Source: Acinetobacter sp. ANC 4910
Lineage (GTDB): Bacteria > Pseudomonadota > Gammaproteobacteria > Pseudomonadales > Moraxellaceae
DNA length: 64,000 nucleotides
NCBI RefSeq assembly: GCF_004331035.1
Contig: NZ_SJNT01000008.1
Location: 62,001 to 126,000, forward strand
Reading direction: 5' to 3'
Within the stretch, counting starts at the first letter, position 1; the number at the start of each line of letters is the position of its first letter. This document shows positions 45,908 through 54,380 of the stretch, in pieces. The position numbers and the translations under genes were made by a program. The notes under the pieces are model-generated. The model saw only the letters and a list, made by a program, of their open reading frames with translations, had not been told where the DNA came from and made no database searches.

Positions 45908-48013
45908 ATGCCAGGCGCAGAAGTCAGCCAAGCCAAACAACAACTCAAAGTGATTGTCGACGCTTATCTTAATGAAAGCGAAGTCGAACGAGTGCTTGCG
46001 GCCTGCGATTATGCCGATATTGCGCATGATGGAATTACGCGGAAAAGTGGTGAGCCATATATCCTGCACCCGATTGCGGTCAGTTGTATTTTGGCACATA
46101 TGCGCTTAGACGCAGAAACCCTGATGGCGGCATTGCTGCATGATGTGATTGAGGACACCGATTTTAGTAAAGAAGATATTAAAGAAAAATTTGGTCTTAC
46201 TGTGGCAGAATTGGTCGATGGTGTCACTAAACTGAGCCATTCCAGCGATAAAGAATATAACAAAGCCGCTTCATTCCGAAAAATTTTACAAGCTACCCTA
46301 CAAGATCCACGTGTCATTATTATTAAATTGGCTGACCGCTATCATAATATGACCACGCTAGAATCTTTACGCCCAGATAAACGTGCACGCATTGCTCAAG
46401 AAACCTTTGATGTCTTTGTACCAATGGCACGTTTAGTGGGCATGAATGAAATGGCCGATAATCTTGAACATTTGTGCTATCAAAATCTTGATTTAGACAT
46501 GTTCAATAATGTTCAAGAAGCCTTGCTTAAAACTAAGCCCAAACGCTGTGAATACCAAGCCTTATGGGAAAAAAATCTGACCGCACTGTTACAACAAAAC
46601 CAAATCAGTGGGCGAATTAAAAAGAAAAACAACAATATTGAGTTACTCCGTCACTTCGTCAAGAACGATATTGATTTACAAGAACTGACCCATAGCCATG
46701 CCTTTGAAATTATTCTGCAAAGCATCGCGGATTGTGACAATCTGGCTGAAATTTTAAAAGAACATTTCCAAATTCTATCTTATCAAGATCATATTCGCCG
46801 ACCATTGCCTGGTGGCAACCAGTCGCTCATGCTGCGCCTGAAAGGTGAAAAAACCACGCTCTCTCTGACTTTGCAAACCGAATTGATGCGTAAGGCTGCG
46901 CGTTATGGCGTTGTATTGGGTGAAAATGCCCCTCAAGCCTGCCGTTCCGCAATTCAAGCCTCTATGCAGAACTTAAATGTTTTAATTGATAGCAGTTGTG
47001 CAAAAACTACCTTTAACGATTTACTGGATTATTTGCACCAAGAAAAAATTTGGGTATATACCCCACATGGGCAATTGCATGAATTACCACAAGGAGCAAC
47101 TGCCGTAGATTTTGCCTATTCAGCCAGCCTTTTCTTAGGCAATCATGCGGTTGGTGCGAAAATTAATGGTGAAACCAAGCCTTTATCTACACCACTTGTG
47201 AGTGGGCAAGTCATCGAGATTATTACCGATGTACTCGCCACACCAAATCCAGATTGGCTCAGCTTTATCAATACACAAAAAGCCCGTCGTGCCATTCAAA
47301 ATATCCTACGAGACCAAGATGTAGAAGAGCAGCAATTGGTTGGAGAACAAGCGCTCAACCGTGCCTTAAAACTTTTCCATCGCTCTACAGACGACCTGAC
47401 TGAAGATGATTGGTTGGATCTTCTACAATGGCGTCATCTAGATTCCAAAAATCGTTTATTCCAACAAATTGCTGTGGGTGACTTGTTACCACAACTGGTT
47501 GCCAATCATTTATTTGCTCAAGATCAATCCATTGAAGATCATAACTCCGACCGCCTCATTCAAGGTACAGAGGGTGTGGATGTCAAATATGCACATTGCT
47601 GTAATCCAGTGCTAGGCGACCCAATTCAAGGACATCTTTCACGTCGCGGATTAATCGTACATCGTGCCCGTTGCCACAACCTTCTGCATGAGCAACATTT
47701 ACATCCTGAAAATATCATGCCACTGCAATGGTCTTCCGAAGACCTCGACGATGTCAGCTTTACTGCCTATCTTTGCATTGATATGGAGATGGATGATGAA
47801 CAGATTTCAGATTTAATCTATCAATGCCGTAAAGCTAAAACAGGGGTAGAAATGGTGCGCAATTACGACCATAAAACCTATGTGAATATTGTGGTCAATA
47901 ATCGCAAACAAATAGCCCAGATTATTCGTGACTTACGTATGCACTACGGTTTTCCACGCATTACCCGTCTAGCCATACCAATGAATATGACCGAAGCTTC
48001 TATAGCAAGTTAA
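45908..48013 (+). CDS. spoT: SpoT-type (p)ppGpp hydrolase with a decayed synthetase domain
   Basis: 701 residues. The N-terminal HD hydrolase is intact: HPIAVS with His54, LLHDVIEDTD with His78-Asp79, and LADRYHNMTTLESL. The following synthetase-like region keeps length but has lost its motifs: RIKKKNNNIELLRHF replaces RIKS.YSI.RK, and LSLTLQTELMRKAARYGV stands where EVQIRT..M...A..G is expected; the Y.SLH motif is reduced to NQSLMLR. TGS domain (IWVYTPHGQLHELPQGATAV) and C-terminal ZFD/ACT parts follow. So this enzyme should only degrade (p)ppGpp, as reported for Acinetobacter SpoT. The ATG at 45908 follows AGGTGTTAT. Confidence 0.94.
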   Translation: MPGAEVSQAKQQLKVIVDAYLNESEVERVLAACDYADIAHDGITRKSGEPYILHPIAVSCILAHMRLDAETLMAALLHDVIEDTDFSKEDIKEKFGLTVAELVDGVTKLSHSSDKEYNKAASFRKILQATLQDPRVIIIKLADRYHNMTTLESLRPDKRARIAQETFDVFVPMARLVGMNEMADNLEHLCYQNLDLDMFNNVQEALLKTKPKRCEYQALWEKNLTALLQQNQISGRIKKKNNNIELLRHFVKNDIDLQELTHSHAFEIILQSIADCDNLAEILKEHFQILSYQDHIRRPLPGGNQSLMLRLKGEKTTLSLTLQTELMRKAARYGVVLGENAPQACRSAIQASMQNLNVLIDSSCAKTTFNDLLDYLHQEKIWVYTPHGQLHELPQGATAVDFAYSASLFLGNHAVGAKINGETKPLSTPLVSGQVIEIITDVLATPNPDWLSFINTQKARRAIQNILRDQDVEEQQLVGEQALNRALKLFHRSTDDLTEDDWLDLLQWRHLDSKNRLFQQIAVGDLLPQLVANHLFAQDQSIEDHNSDRLIQGTEGVDVKYAHCCNPVLGDPIQGHLSRRGLIVHRARCHNLLHEQHLHPENIMPLQWSSEDLDDVSFTAYLCIDMEMDDEQISDLIYQCRKAKTGVEMVRNYDHKTYVNIVVNNRKQIAQIIRDLRMHYGFPRITRLAIPMNMTEASIAS

Positions 48014-48087
48014 TCATTTAAATCGATAGGGCTTCTGTATCTGGATACAATCCTTTAAGATGTATTCAGATATAAAAGGAGAAATCG

Positions 48088-48471
48088 ATGTCCCGCCAAG
48101 TTATTCATACTGAAAATGCCCCTGCTGCGATTGGTACTTATTCACAAGCAATTCTCGTTGGTGAAACACTTTATCTTTCAGGGCAAATCGGTTTAGATCC
48201 GTACAGTATGGAATTGGTAGAAGGCATTGAAGCGCAAATTCGCCGCGTTTTTGATAACTTAAAAGCCGTGTGTGAAGCCGCAGGTGGCTCTCTGGCTGAT
48301 ATTGCGAAACTCAATATCTTTTTAACTGATTTATCTAATTTCCAACTGGTCAACCAAATTATGGGTGAATATTTTGCCCAACCCTATCCAGCACGTGCTG
48401 CGTTAGGTGTGGCAAGCCTACCTAAAGGTGCATTAGTCGAAATGGATGGTATTGTGATTATTCCACAATAA
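48088..48471 (+). CDS. ridA: RidA family enamine/imine deaminase
   Basis: 127 residues, full length. RidA hydrolyses reactive enamine/imine intermediates released by PLP enzymes such as threonine dehydratase. [28 protein letters not shown] and [20 protein letters not shown], with the substrate-binding Arg in PARAA, are typical. AAAGGAG lies before the ATG. It follows spoT by 74 bases, the usual gamma-proteobacterial order. Confidence 0.95.
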   Translation: MSRQVIHTENAPAAIGTYSQAILVGETLYLSGQIGLDPYSMELVEGIEAQIRRVFDNLKAVCEAAGGSLADIAKLNIFLTDLSNFQLVNQIMGEYFAQPYPARAALGVASLPKGALVEMDGIVIIPQ

Positions 48472-48536
48472 TTTATAAAACCAATTCAATCACCACCTTC
48501 AATATTTAGCTCTCAATGACATAAAGATTTTGTGCA

Positions 48537-48559
48537 AAATCCGAGCACAACTCGGATTT
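48537..48559 (+). terminator. Probable terminator of ridA
   Basis: Perfect 9-bp stem AAATCCGAG / CTCGGATTT with a CACAA loop; the T-run is short. Confidence 0.6.
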
Positions 48560-48625
48560 CCGCTCAGGTAATATTTTTTTATTCAAATTCCCAATGATAA
48601 TAATTCTCTTTTTAAATGAATGTTA

Positions 48626-48655
48626 TTGACAAACGATAACAATTATCAATAATAT
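48626..48655 (+). promoter_or_regulatory. bfd promoter with overlapping Fur-like site
   Basis: TTGACA (48626-48631), then 18 bases, then TAATAT (48650-48655) as a sigma-70 promoter. GATAACAATTATCAATAAT (48635-48653) lies inside it and matches about 13 of 19 positions of the Fur consensus, with a GATAA/TTATC core. Iron-bound Fur would block the promoter, so bfd should be made in iron starvation. Confidence 0.7.
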
Positions 48656-48690
48656 TACTTATCGTATTTAAATTCATCTGGCTCGCAGTC

Positions 48691-48885
48691 ATGTACGTAT
48701 GTTTGTGTCGTGGTATTACCGATCAAGATATTAAAGATGCCGTTGCTAACGGTGCAGAAAGCTATCGCGAAATCCGTGATTTGCTTGATCTTGGTACATG
48801 CTGTGGTCGTTGTGCGCCTGAAGCGCGTGCCATCATCAGTGACGAAATTGCAGAAATTGCTGGACGTATTGCTGTCGCAGCCTAA
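48691..48885 (+). CDS. bfd: Bacterioferritin-associated ferredoxin
   Basis: 64 residues. A [2Fe-2S] protein that passes electrons to bacterioferritin to release stored iron. The four cluster ligands are Cys4 and Cys6 (MYVCLCRGIT) and Cys38 and Cys41 (GTCCGRCAP). Full length for the family. The Fur-like promoter site upstream and the bacterioferritin gene 230 bases downstream support the role. No clear ribosome-binding site is seen. Confidence 0.95.
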   Translation: MYVCLCRGITDQDIKDAVANGAESYREIRDLLDLGTCCGRCAPEARAIISDEIAEIAGRIAVAA

Positions 48886-48928
48886 CAATACTTAAAAATG
48901 AAATGATCTTGATTGATCATTCCACCTC

Positions 48929-48960
48929 CCCGCTTTTGACTCTAAGCGGGTTTTATTTTT
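48929..48960 (+). terminator. Terminator of bfd
   Basis: CCCGCTT (48929-48935) / AAGCGGG (48944-48950) with an 8-base loop and a T-rich tail; bfd and bfr are thus mainly separate transcripts. Confidence 0.85.
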
Positions 48961-49117
48961 CTAGTTTAATATCCAATTGTTTTTGATTGCGATTTTCATT
49001 TGCCGTTCAATAAAGCTCTCGCCTTTCAGCATTTTCTTGTTTAAGATTTACAGAATAACAGGCTGTTATGGTCTAACTTAGAATTTTAAACCAGCATTGA
49101 TTGATGGAGTTTATGCT

Positions 49118-49582
49118 ATGAAAGGCAATCGCGATGTGATTAACCAGTTAAATCAGGTGCTCTATCATCATTTAACTGCTATTAACCAATATTTCTTACA
49201 TTCAAGAATGTTTAATGACTGGGGTATTGAACAACTCGGCTCTGCTGAATATAAAGAATCAATTCGTCAAATGAAGCATGCTGATAAAATTATTGAACGT
49301 ATTTTATTTTTAGACGGCTTACCAAATTTACAACACCTCGGTAAACTTTATATCGGTCAGCACACCGCTGAAGTTCTAAATTGTGATATTCGCAAAGTGA
49401 AAGAAAATATTGAAAGTATCAAAACTGCGGTCACTTTAGCTGAACAAACCTTAGACTATGTAACGCGTGATTTGGTTCAAGAAATTCTAGAAAAAGAAGA
49501 AGAATATTGGGATTGGCTCACCACTCAACTAGATTTAGTCGAAAGCGTTGGCATTGAAAACTATATTCAAAGCCAACTCTAA
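49118..49582 (+). CDS. bfr: Bacterioferritin subunit lacking most ferroxidase ligands
   Basis: 154 residues, full length, closely aligned with E. coli Bfr. INQYFLHSRMFNDWG and ERILFLDGLPNLQ.LGKL are typical, and the heme-ligating Met52 is present (QMKHAD). But of the six di-iron ligands only His54 and Glu127 remain: Glu18 is His, Glu51 is Gln, Glu94 is Val and His130 is Tyr. This is therefore a heme-binding but ferroxidase-poor subunit, expected to co-assemble with an active paralogue elsewhere, as in two-subunit bacterioferritins of Neisseria or Pseudomonas relatives. The ATG at 49118 has GGAG eight bases upstream. Confidence 0.92.
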   Translation: MKGNRDVINQLNQVLYHHLTAINQYFLHSRMFNDWGIEQLGSAEYKESIRQMKHADKIIERILFLDGLPNLQHLGKLYIGQHTAEVLNCDIRKVKENIESIKTAVTLAEQTLDYVTRDLVQEILEKEEEYWDWLTTQLDLVESVGIENYIQSQL

Positions 49583-49587
49583 TCAAT

Positions 49588-49616
49588 AAAAAAGCCAGCA
49601 TATTGCTGGCTTTTTT
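49588..49616. terminator. Bidirectional terminator between bfr and pglL
   Basis: AAAAAAGCCAGCA / TGCTGGCTTTTTT with a 3-base loop, serving both convergent genes. Confidence 0.92.
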
Positions 49617-49623
49617 AGATCTT

Positions 49624-51252
49624 TTATTTTGCTGGTTCTAACAAAGATTCATAGCTTACATCGACATGTTTCAATTGTTTTAATAACCATAATTGGTGAC
49701 GTGCTCCCTGTTCATCCCCATTAAAGGCAAGGACACGTGCATATTTCAACAGATCGTACTTGGTTGGATAGCATTGCACCATCTCATAGATTTGCTGCAA
49801 TTCTGCCTTAGTCAAAAGTGTATTCGGGTTCAGTCGAATCCATGCAATTCTGCGACTCAGTTCATCTAAAACATAAATGCGATCATGGTTGGTAATTTTT
49901 TCAGGGGTATGTTCATAACGCATCGATTGATTCAGTTTTGGCACGGCCACCATATAATCACGATGAATTAAAACCAAAAGTAAACCACCCACAACAAACA
50001 TCATTTGTGTATATTTGGGCGCTAAAGTCCAGACTTTCAGTTGATTTTCCTGCGACAGCACCAAACCTACGATAAAACCCAATGGTAATAAGAAGTAAGC
50101 ATAGTTCTGTGGATACTCTAATAAGGCATGAACCAATACTGCCACAATCATCAGAATACCAATGACCGACTCTGTGGAACTCACTCTGCTAATTAGGCGA
50201 TATCCGAGATAAATTAAATAACTCAGGAAAGGTATGCCTATCAGTAAGCCATTCCATACCAAGAAATCTAACACAAAATTATGTGAGCTTCGCACCCATT
50301 CAGGAATACGATAATATTCACTTACTGCAACCTGAGCGACACTGGTCTGATTCCAGCCATAACCAAACCATGGGCGATCTGAAATGGCATAAAGCATTTG
50401 TTGCCAAATACCCAAACGTAAATGGCCAGTACTTGCACGCTCAATCGCTGTTGGCGAGTCCGCAATTGCCAAATGCGCAGCTTGTGCCACCCAATGATCC
50501 AAGGCTGGCATAACTAAAATTAGCCCAATAAATAAACCAACCCAAGTCAACATTGCATACCACTTGAGACGCAAATACCCTCTATATTGTTGATAGAAGA
50601 AATAAGCGACAAATAGAATACAGACGACCCATGATGTTCTAGACTGGCTTAAGACCAATGCGATCAAGATCATCAATGAGCATAGACTTAAAATCCATGC
50701 CTTAAGCTTACTTTTCTCGAATAAATACAGACTCGCCATTAACGAAAGAATAAGGAAAGTGGCCATATTATTTGGCTGAGCAAAATTCGCATAAGGACGA
50801 TTACTGCGTAAATTTGCAATGCCAGGAATATGATTTTCAATCGTGAGCCACTGACAGATTGCCATCAGGCCTGAGAGCGTACCGACCACCAACAACACAT
50901 AACTCAAATTCGTAAATACTTGTTCTCGATCTTTTAAGGTTAAAGATAAGTTATAACCCAGCACTATGCTTAACCAGAAAGCAAAAACAAAAAGACCTGA
51001 AATCAATGCGATACTAAAGAAAAACTCTAGCCCAAGTACCCATTGCAACAATGGAATAAAGACCATAGCGATGAATGGAAGTGTCAAAACTGGTAGTTTT
51101 ATTTTTTGCTGAAGAAAAATGGCGGCGAGTGCAAATAAGGATAGAAAAGCAAATAATTCACCCGTATAGGTCACCCACGGGCGATAGTGAACGGGCAAAA
51201 GCCAAGCCAGTGCAATCAGCACACTGGCAAGTAAAGAAAGAATAAATTTCAT
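49624..51252 (-). CDS. pglL: PglL-type O-oligosaccharyltransferase (Wzy_C family)
   Basis: 542 residues with about twelve membrane helices. Contains the Wzy_C/PglL features RPYANFAQPNNMATFLILS, ALVLSQSRTSW, GYGWNQTSVAQVAVSEYY and SSHNFVLDFLVWNGLLIGIP then EYPQNYAYFLLPLGFIVGL. Such enzymes move a lipid-linked glycan onto Ser of pilins and other periplasmic proteins. It lies downstream of two pilin genes on the same strand, as in other Acinetobacter where the enzyme glycosylates the adjacent pilin. O-antigen ligase (WaaL) is the main alternative, but the context argues for PglL/TfpO. ATG start at 51252. Confidence 0.85.
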   Translation of the reverse strand: MKFILSLLASVLIALAWLLPVHYRPWVTYTGELFAFLSLFALAAIFLQQKIKLPVLTLPFIAMVFIPLLQWVLGLEFFFSIALISGLFVFAFWLSIVLGYNLSLTLKDREQVFTNLSYVLLVVGTLSGLMAICQWLTIENHIPGIANLRSNRPYANFAQPNNMATFLILSLMASLYLFEKSKLKAWILSLCSLMILIALVLSQSRTSWVVCILFVAYFFYQQYRGYLRLKWYAMLTWVGLFIGLILVMPALDHWVAQAAHLAIADSPTAIERASTGHLRLGIWQQMLYAISDRPWFGYGWNQTSVAQVAVSEYYRIPEWVRSSHNFVLDFLVWNGLLIGIPFLSYLIYLGYRLISRVSSTESVIGILMIVAVLVHALLEYPQNYAYFLLPLGFIVGLVLSQENQLKVWTLAPKYTQMMFVVGGLLLVLIHRDYMVAVPKLNQSMRYEHTPEKITNHDRIYVLDELSRRIAWIRLNPNTLLTKAELQQIYEMVQCYPTKYDLLKYARVLAFNGDEQGARHQLWLLKQLKHVDVSYESLLEPAK

Positions 51253-51389
51253 GGGGTGCTACAGTTGCAGAACTGTGCATAGTGTAATTCAAAATGTTGG
51301 TTTTTTTTCCATCTGTATTTGCTTTATTCAGTCAACTTTAGTTAATGCTGAATAACACATCATCTAATTAATCGAAAACTATTTTATTA

Positions 51390-51830
51390 CTAACGTTTAT
51401 TCAGCTTATAATATTTATCTAATGTATCCAAATTAGTTTTTGTAAACACCATATTTCCTGAAGCATCTATTGAACCATCTGCATTGTAAACCAAACTCAT
51501 GACTTCAGAAGATCCTTGAAAATTAATATTCACTTTTCCAATCGAGCCAGTTAATGCAATTGCACTGAGCGCATATCTTGGCGTTGGTAAAACACTACCA
51601 CTATATCCAACCTCTTGCAGATCAATCAAAGTGTCGCATAATGTCCCCTGATTAGCTTTTGTAATCATACATATACGGATTGCATTTTTTACGCCTTCAA
51701 TATCAGCAATATTGGCTTTCCATTTTGTTCGTATTTGATAATTTTGATATGCAGGAACTGCTATTGCTGACAAAATTCCAATTATTGTCACAACTATCAT
51801 CAATTCTATTAAAGTAAATCCTTTTTGCAT
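51390..51830 (-). CDS. Type IV pilin, second tandem copy
   Basis: 146 residues. Leader MQKG then [20 protein letters not shown]. The body is clearly paralogous to the pilin upstream: [20 protein letters not shown] parallels [20 protein letters not shown], and both end in DTLDKY...NKR. The middle Cys pair is kept ([17 protein letters not shown]) but the C-terminal pair is lost: the Cys of DADCQV is Gly (NADGSI) and that of FECTK is Phe (MVFTK). GGAG lies before the ATG. The gene and its 180-base upstream gap are more AT-rich than the first pilin, and the first pilin ends in a terminator, so expression may be low or separate. Confidence 0.88.
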   Translation of the reverse strand: MQKGFTLIELMIVVTIIGILSAIAVPAYQNYQIRTKWKANIADIEGVKNAIRICMITKANQGTLCDTLIDLQEVGYSGSVLPTPRYALSAIALTGSIGKVNINFQGSSEVMSLVYNADGSIDASGNMVFTKTNLDTLDKYYKLNKR

Positions 51831-51965
51831 TATTACGACTCCGCAATGAATTCCTTCAATCTATATGCAATTATTACACCAAAATAAAAAAACATAAAAA
51901 ACATGCACTTAAATTTAACTCTAACAATATTATGTCAAAAATTAACAAATACTGTCTTAAATTTA

Positions 51966-51998
51966 AAAAAAAATGGCGGAATTAATCCGCCATTTTTT
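51966..51998 (-). terminator. Terminator of pilA
   Basis: AAATGGCGGA / TCCGCCATTT stem with a 5-base loop; the flanking A-run gives a T-run on the minus strand. Confidence 0.88.
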
Positions 51999-52013
51999 AA
52001 AAATTTATTTAAA

Positions 52014-52487
52014 TTAACGTTTATTACCTTTCATATACTTATCTAAAGTATCAGTAGCGGTAACTTTTGTACATTCAAAATTACCACCAGCGTTTACTTG
52101 ACAATCAGCGTCATATACTAAACTCTTAACCTCACTTGTACCTGTAAACGTAAGGTTAACTTTACCATCACCTGCTCCTGGAGCAGTTGGAGCAGTGCCA
52201 GTTATAGCAACAACAGCAGCTCCATATGATGGTGTTGGCAGCGCAGTACCAGGGAAATCATATGTTTTTAATTCAGCCAAAGTATCACACTTAGTACCAT
52301 CTGTTGCTTGATCATTTAAACAAGCTTTAATCGCTGTTTTAACCCCTTCAACATCTGTTACATTTGATGCCCATTTTGTTCTTACAGTGTAATCTTGATA
52401 AGCAGGAATCGCAATTGCAGCCAAAATACCAATAATGGCAACTACGATCATTAATTCAATAAGAGTGAAACCCTTTTGAGCGTTCAT
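52014..52487 (-). CDS. pilA: Type IV major pilin PilA
   Basis: 157 residues. Leader MNAQKG then [20 protein letters not shown], Glu5 present. Two disulfide pairs are likely: [17 protein letters not shown] in the middle and [16 protein letters not shown] near the end. The end is KGNKR, not the C-terminal Ser that TfpO-type enzymes modify in some Acinetobacter; a Thr/Ala/Pro-rich loop ([12 protein letters not shown]) is an alternative surface site. GGAG precedes the ATG at 52487, and a sigma-54 promoter lies about 80 bases upstream, as expected for a PilSR-controlled major pilin. Own terminator. Confidence 0.93.
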   Translation of the reverse strand: MNAQKGFTLIELMIVVAIIGILAAIAIPAYQDYTVRTKWASNVTDVEGVKTAIKACLNDQATDGTKCDTLAELKTYDFPGTALPTPSYGAAVVAITGTAPTAPGAGDGKVNLTFTGTSEVKSLVYDADCQVNAGGNFECTKVTATDTLDKYMKGNKR

Positions 52488-52568
52488 AACATTCTCCACA
52501 AATGTTTTGTTTAGTTTTTTTTAAGCTTTGTAAAGCAAGAAGCGCTTTTGTATGCTTTGTTTATAATG

Positions 52569-52584
52569 AGCACGGAATGTGCCA
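52569..52584 (-). promoter_or_regulatory. Sigma-54 promoter of pilA
   Basis: Minus-strand TGGCACATTCCGTGCT matches the -24/-12 consensus TGGCACG-N4-TTGCA, with GG and GC at the exact spacing (two mismatches: A for G and G for T). It lies about 80 bases before the pilA start. PilR/RpoN control of pilA is established in Pseudomonas and expected here. Confidence 0.8.
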
Positions 52585-52750
52585 AGATTTATTATAGTTA
52601 AATCCAACAAAAAAACAGCACCTTAGCCATGTTTTTTTCAAATAATTTTAACTCATTATTATTTAAAATTTGACAAATTAGATACATAGTTGACAATAAT
52701 TGTCAGTTTCAAGCTGATCATCTATTCTATGCGTGCCCCAGTTCTCATTA

Positions 52751-53311
52751 TCAATCCAGAATAATTGGCTCATTAGGTAATTCATTAATCTGTTCAATTT
52801 CCTTTTCAGCATAAAATTTTTGCAATAATTTGCCGATGCTAGAAATCGCTTGTATGACTGCCTCATTATACTGATGTTGACCAAATTGCTGCACCAAGTT
52901 CTGACAAATTGAATTCCAAATTTCTTGCTCAGTCGCTTGCTGCAATCCTCGATCAAAGACTAACTCCACCTTTCGCTCGCATAAGTTTAAGTAAAATAAT
53001 ACTCCACTGTTGTGTTCGGTATCCCACACACCCAATTCTGCAAATAACTGCTCTGCGCGTTTTCGTGTATTTTGCCGATAGGCTTGTAAACATGGTAAAT
53101 GCCCTTCGATTACCACTTGAATCTCACCAATATGCCCCTGTTCTGCATGCTGAACAGCAACTGCGATTTTCTGCAAATCGGCAGGTTGAAAATAGCGTCG
53201 CGTATTTGAAAAATAACAACAATGCTTAAGCCAACGCTTAAAGCTAGGTTGAACATGCTCTTGCATATTCGGTGTTGTGACTATTTGAGTTGAATCTGTT
53301 TTTGTTACCAT
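52751..53311 (-). CDS. TPM-domain protein without membrane anchor
   Basis: 186 residues. The TPM-type fold (YgcG/Psb32 family) is suggested by IAVAVQHAEQGHIGEIQVVI, ELGVWDTEHNSGVLFYLNL and RKVELVFDRGLQQATEQEIW. No signal peptide or clear membrane helix is seen, so this is probably cytoplasmic or loosely membrane-bound, unlike the gene before it. The start ATG overlaps the stop of the upstream gene (ATGGTAA), so translation is coupled. Third gene of a lemA-TPM-TPM unit. Confidence 0.78.
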   Translation of the reverse strand: MVTKTDSTQIVTTPNMQEHVQPSFKRWLKHCCYFSNTRRYFQPADLQKIAVAVQHAEQGHIGEIQVVIEGHLPCLQAYRQNTRKRAEQLFAELGVWDTEHNSGVLFYLNLCERKVELVFDRGLQQATEQEIWNSICQNLVQQFGQHQYNEAVIQAISSIGKLLQKFYAEKEIEQINELPNEPIILD

Positions 53312-54354
53312 GAGCCTGAAGCACCTCCCCCACCAAAACCGCCGCCACCACCTCGATAGCCGCCTCCTCCACCAAAGCCTCCTCCGCCTGAACCCCGCCC
53401 AGAGCCTGAAGCCAGTATTTGCAAAATTAATTGTGCCAAAGAGGTAACTAATAATAAGAAAATACCGGCACCCACCAATAGACTGGTCAATACACCTACG
53501 CCACTGACCAAGCCCGCAACCACACCTGCCACACCCGCAGTCGCTGCACTGAGGCGTTTACCGATCATCATCGATGCAAAGGTGCCAACAACAATAATAA
53601 TTAAAGCATAGGTCCAAAATTGTGATCGTGCTTTTTGTTCATGTAATGCCTGAGCTTGTTGCTGTTGTAATTCTTGTGCTGCTTGTTGTGCAATTTCAGG
53701 ATCTAAATTCAAGATCCGCTCAATTTCATTCAGTCCCGATTGAATGCCTTGTGCATATTCAGCTTGTTTAAAATAAGGGGTGATGTCGTTACGAATGATT
53801 CGCCCAGCCACAATATCAGGCAATACCCCTTCTAAACCGTAACCCGTTAAGATTTGAATTTTACGGTCATTAATCGCAATGACCATGAGCAATCCATTAT
53901 CGCGCTTTGCCGTTCCCAACTGCCATTGTTCAGCGACTCGCATCGCATAGTCAAAAATGGCTTCCTGCCCTGTAGTCGGCACAATCACTACACCAATTTG
54001 CGCCTTACCCTGTTCATGCAGTTTTAAAATATGTTGGCTCAAGGCCTGTTTATCTGAATCAGACAAAATATTGGCTTGATCAATCACAGGCGTATTTAGA
54101 CTTGGCAATTGGCGCATTTGCCCATCAGCCAAATCATTTGCAACTTGTACTGAAGATGCAGCCTCTTGTTCAGGGGCTAAAGATTGAGCGCCTTTTTTCG
54201 CTTGCTGAATAACCTTACCAATCACCACAGCATCTTCTGAATTATTGATAGTCGGAGATGTCTCAGCCCAGCAGATTGAACAGAAAATTAAAGACAGCAA
54301 AGCACCTAGCAGGAACTGTGTCGCCTGTTGGATGGGGTACTTTAAGCAATACAT
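53305..54354 (-). CDS. TPM-domain membrane protein with Gly-rich tail (YgcG-like)
   Basis: 349 residues. Signal segment (FLLGALLSLIFCSICWAE), TPM domain at about residues 85-215 (VIDQANILSDSDKQALSQHI, TAKRDNGLLMVIAINDRKIQ), a Gln-rich linker, two membrane segments (about 245-315) and a glycine-rich C-terminal tail ending in SGSW. This layout is the usual partner of LemA. Function in bacteria is not settled; roles in membrane-protein quality control or envelope maintenance have been proposed. Confidence 0.85.
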   Translation of the reverse strand: MYCLKYPIQQATQFLLGALLSLIFCSICWAETSPTINNSEDAVVIGKVIQQAKKGAQSLAPEQEAASSVQVANDLADGQMRQLPSLNTPVIDQANILSDSDKQALSQHILKLHEQGKAQIGVVIVPTTGQEAIFDYAMRVAEQWQLGTAKRDNGLLMVIAINDRKIQILTGYGLEGVLPDIVAGRIIRNDITPYFKQAEYAQGIQSGLNEIERILNLDPEIAQQAAQELQQQQAQALHEQKARSQFWTYALIIIVVGTFASMMIGKRLSAATAGVAGVVAGLVSGVGVLTSLLVGAGIFLLLVTSLAQLILQILASGSGRGSGGGGFGGGGGYRGGGGGFGGGGASGSW

Positions 54355-54380
54355 TCACTTATTCCAGTTAAGTTAAATAC

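Noticed and set aside
53305..53420. GGA-rich repeat at the end of the first TPM gene
   Set aside because: It encodes the Gly-rich tail that is normal for YgcG-like proteins; not a separate repeat element.
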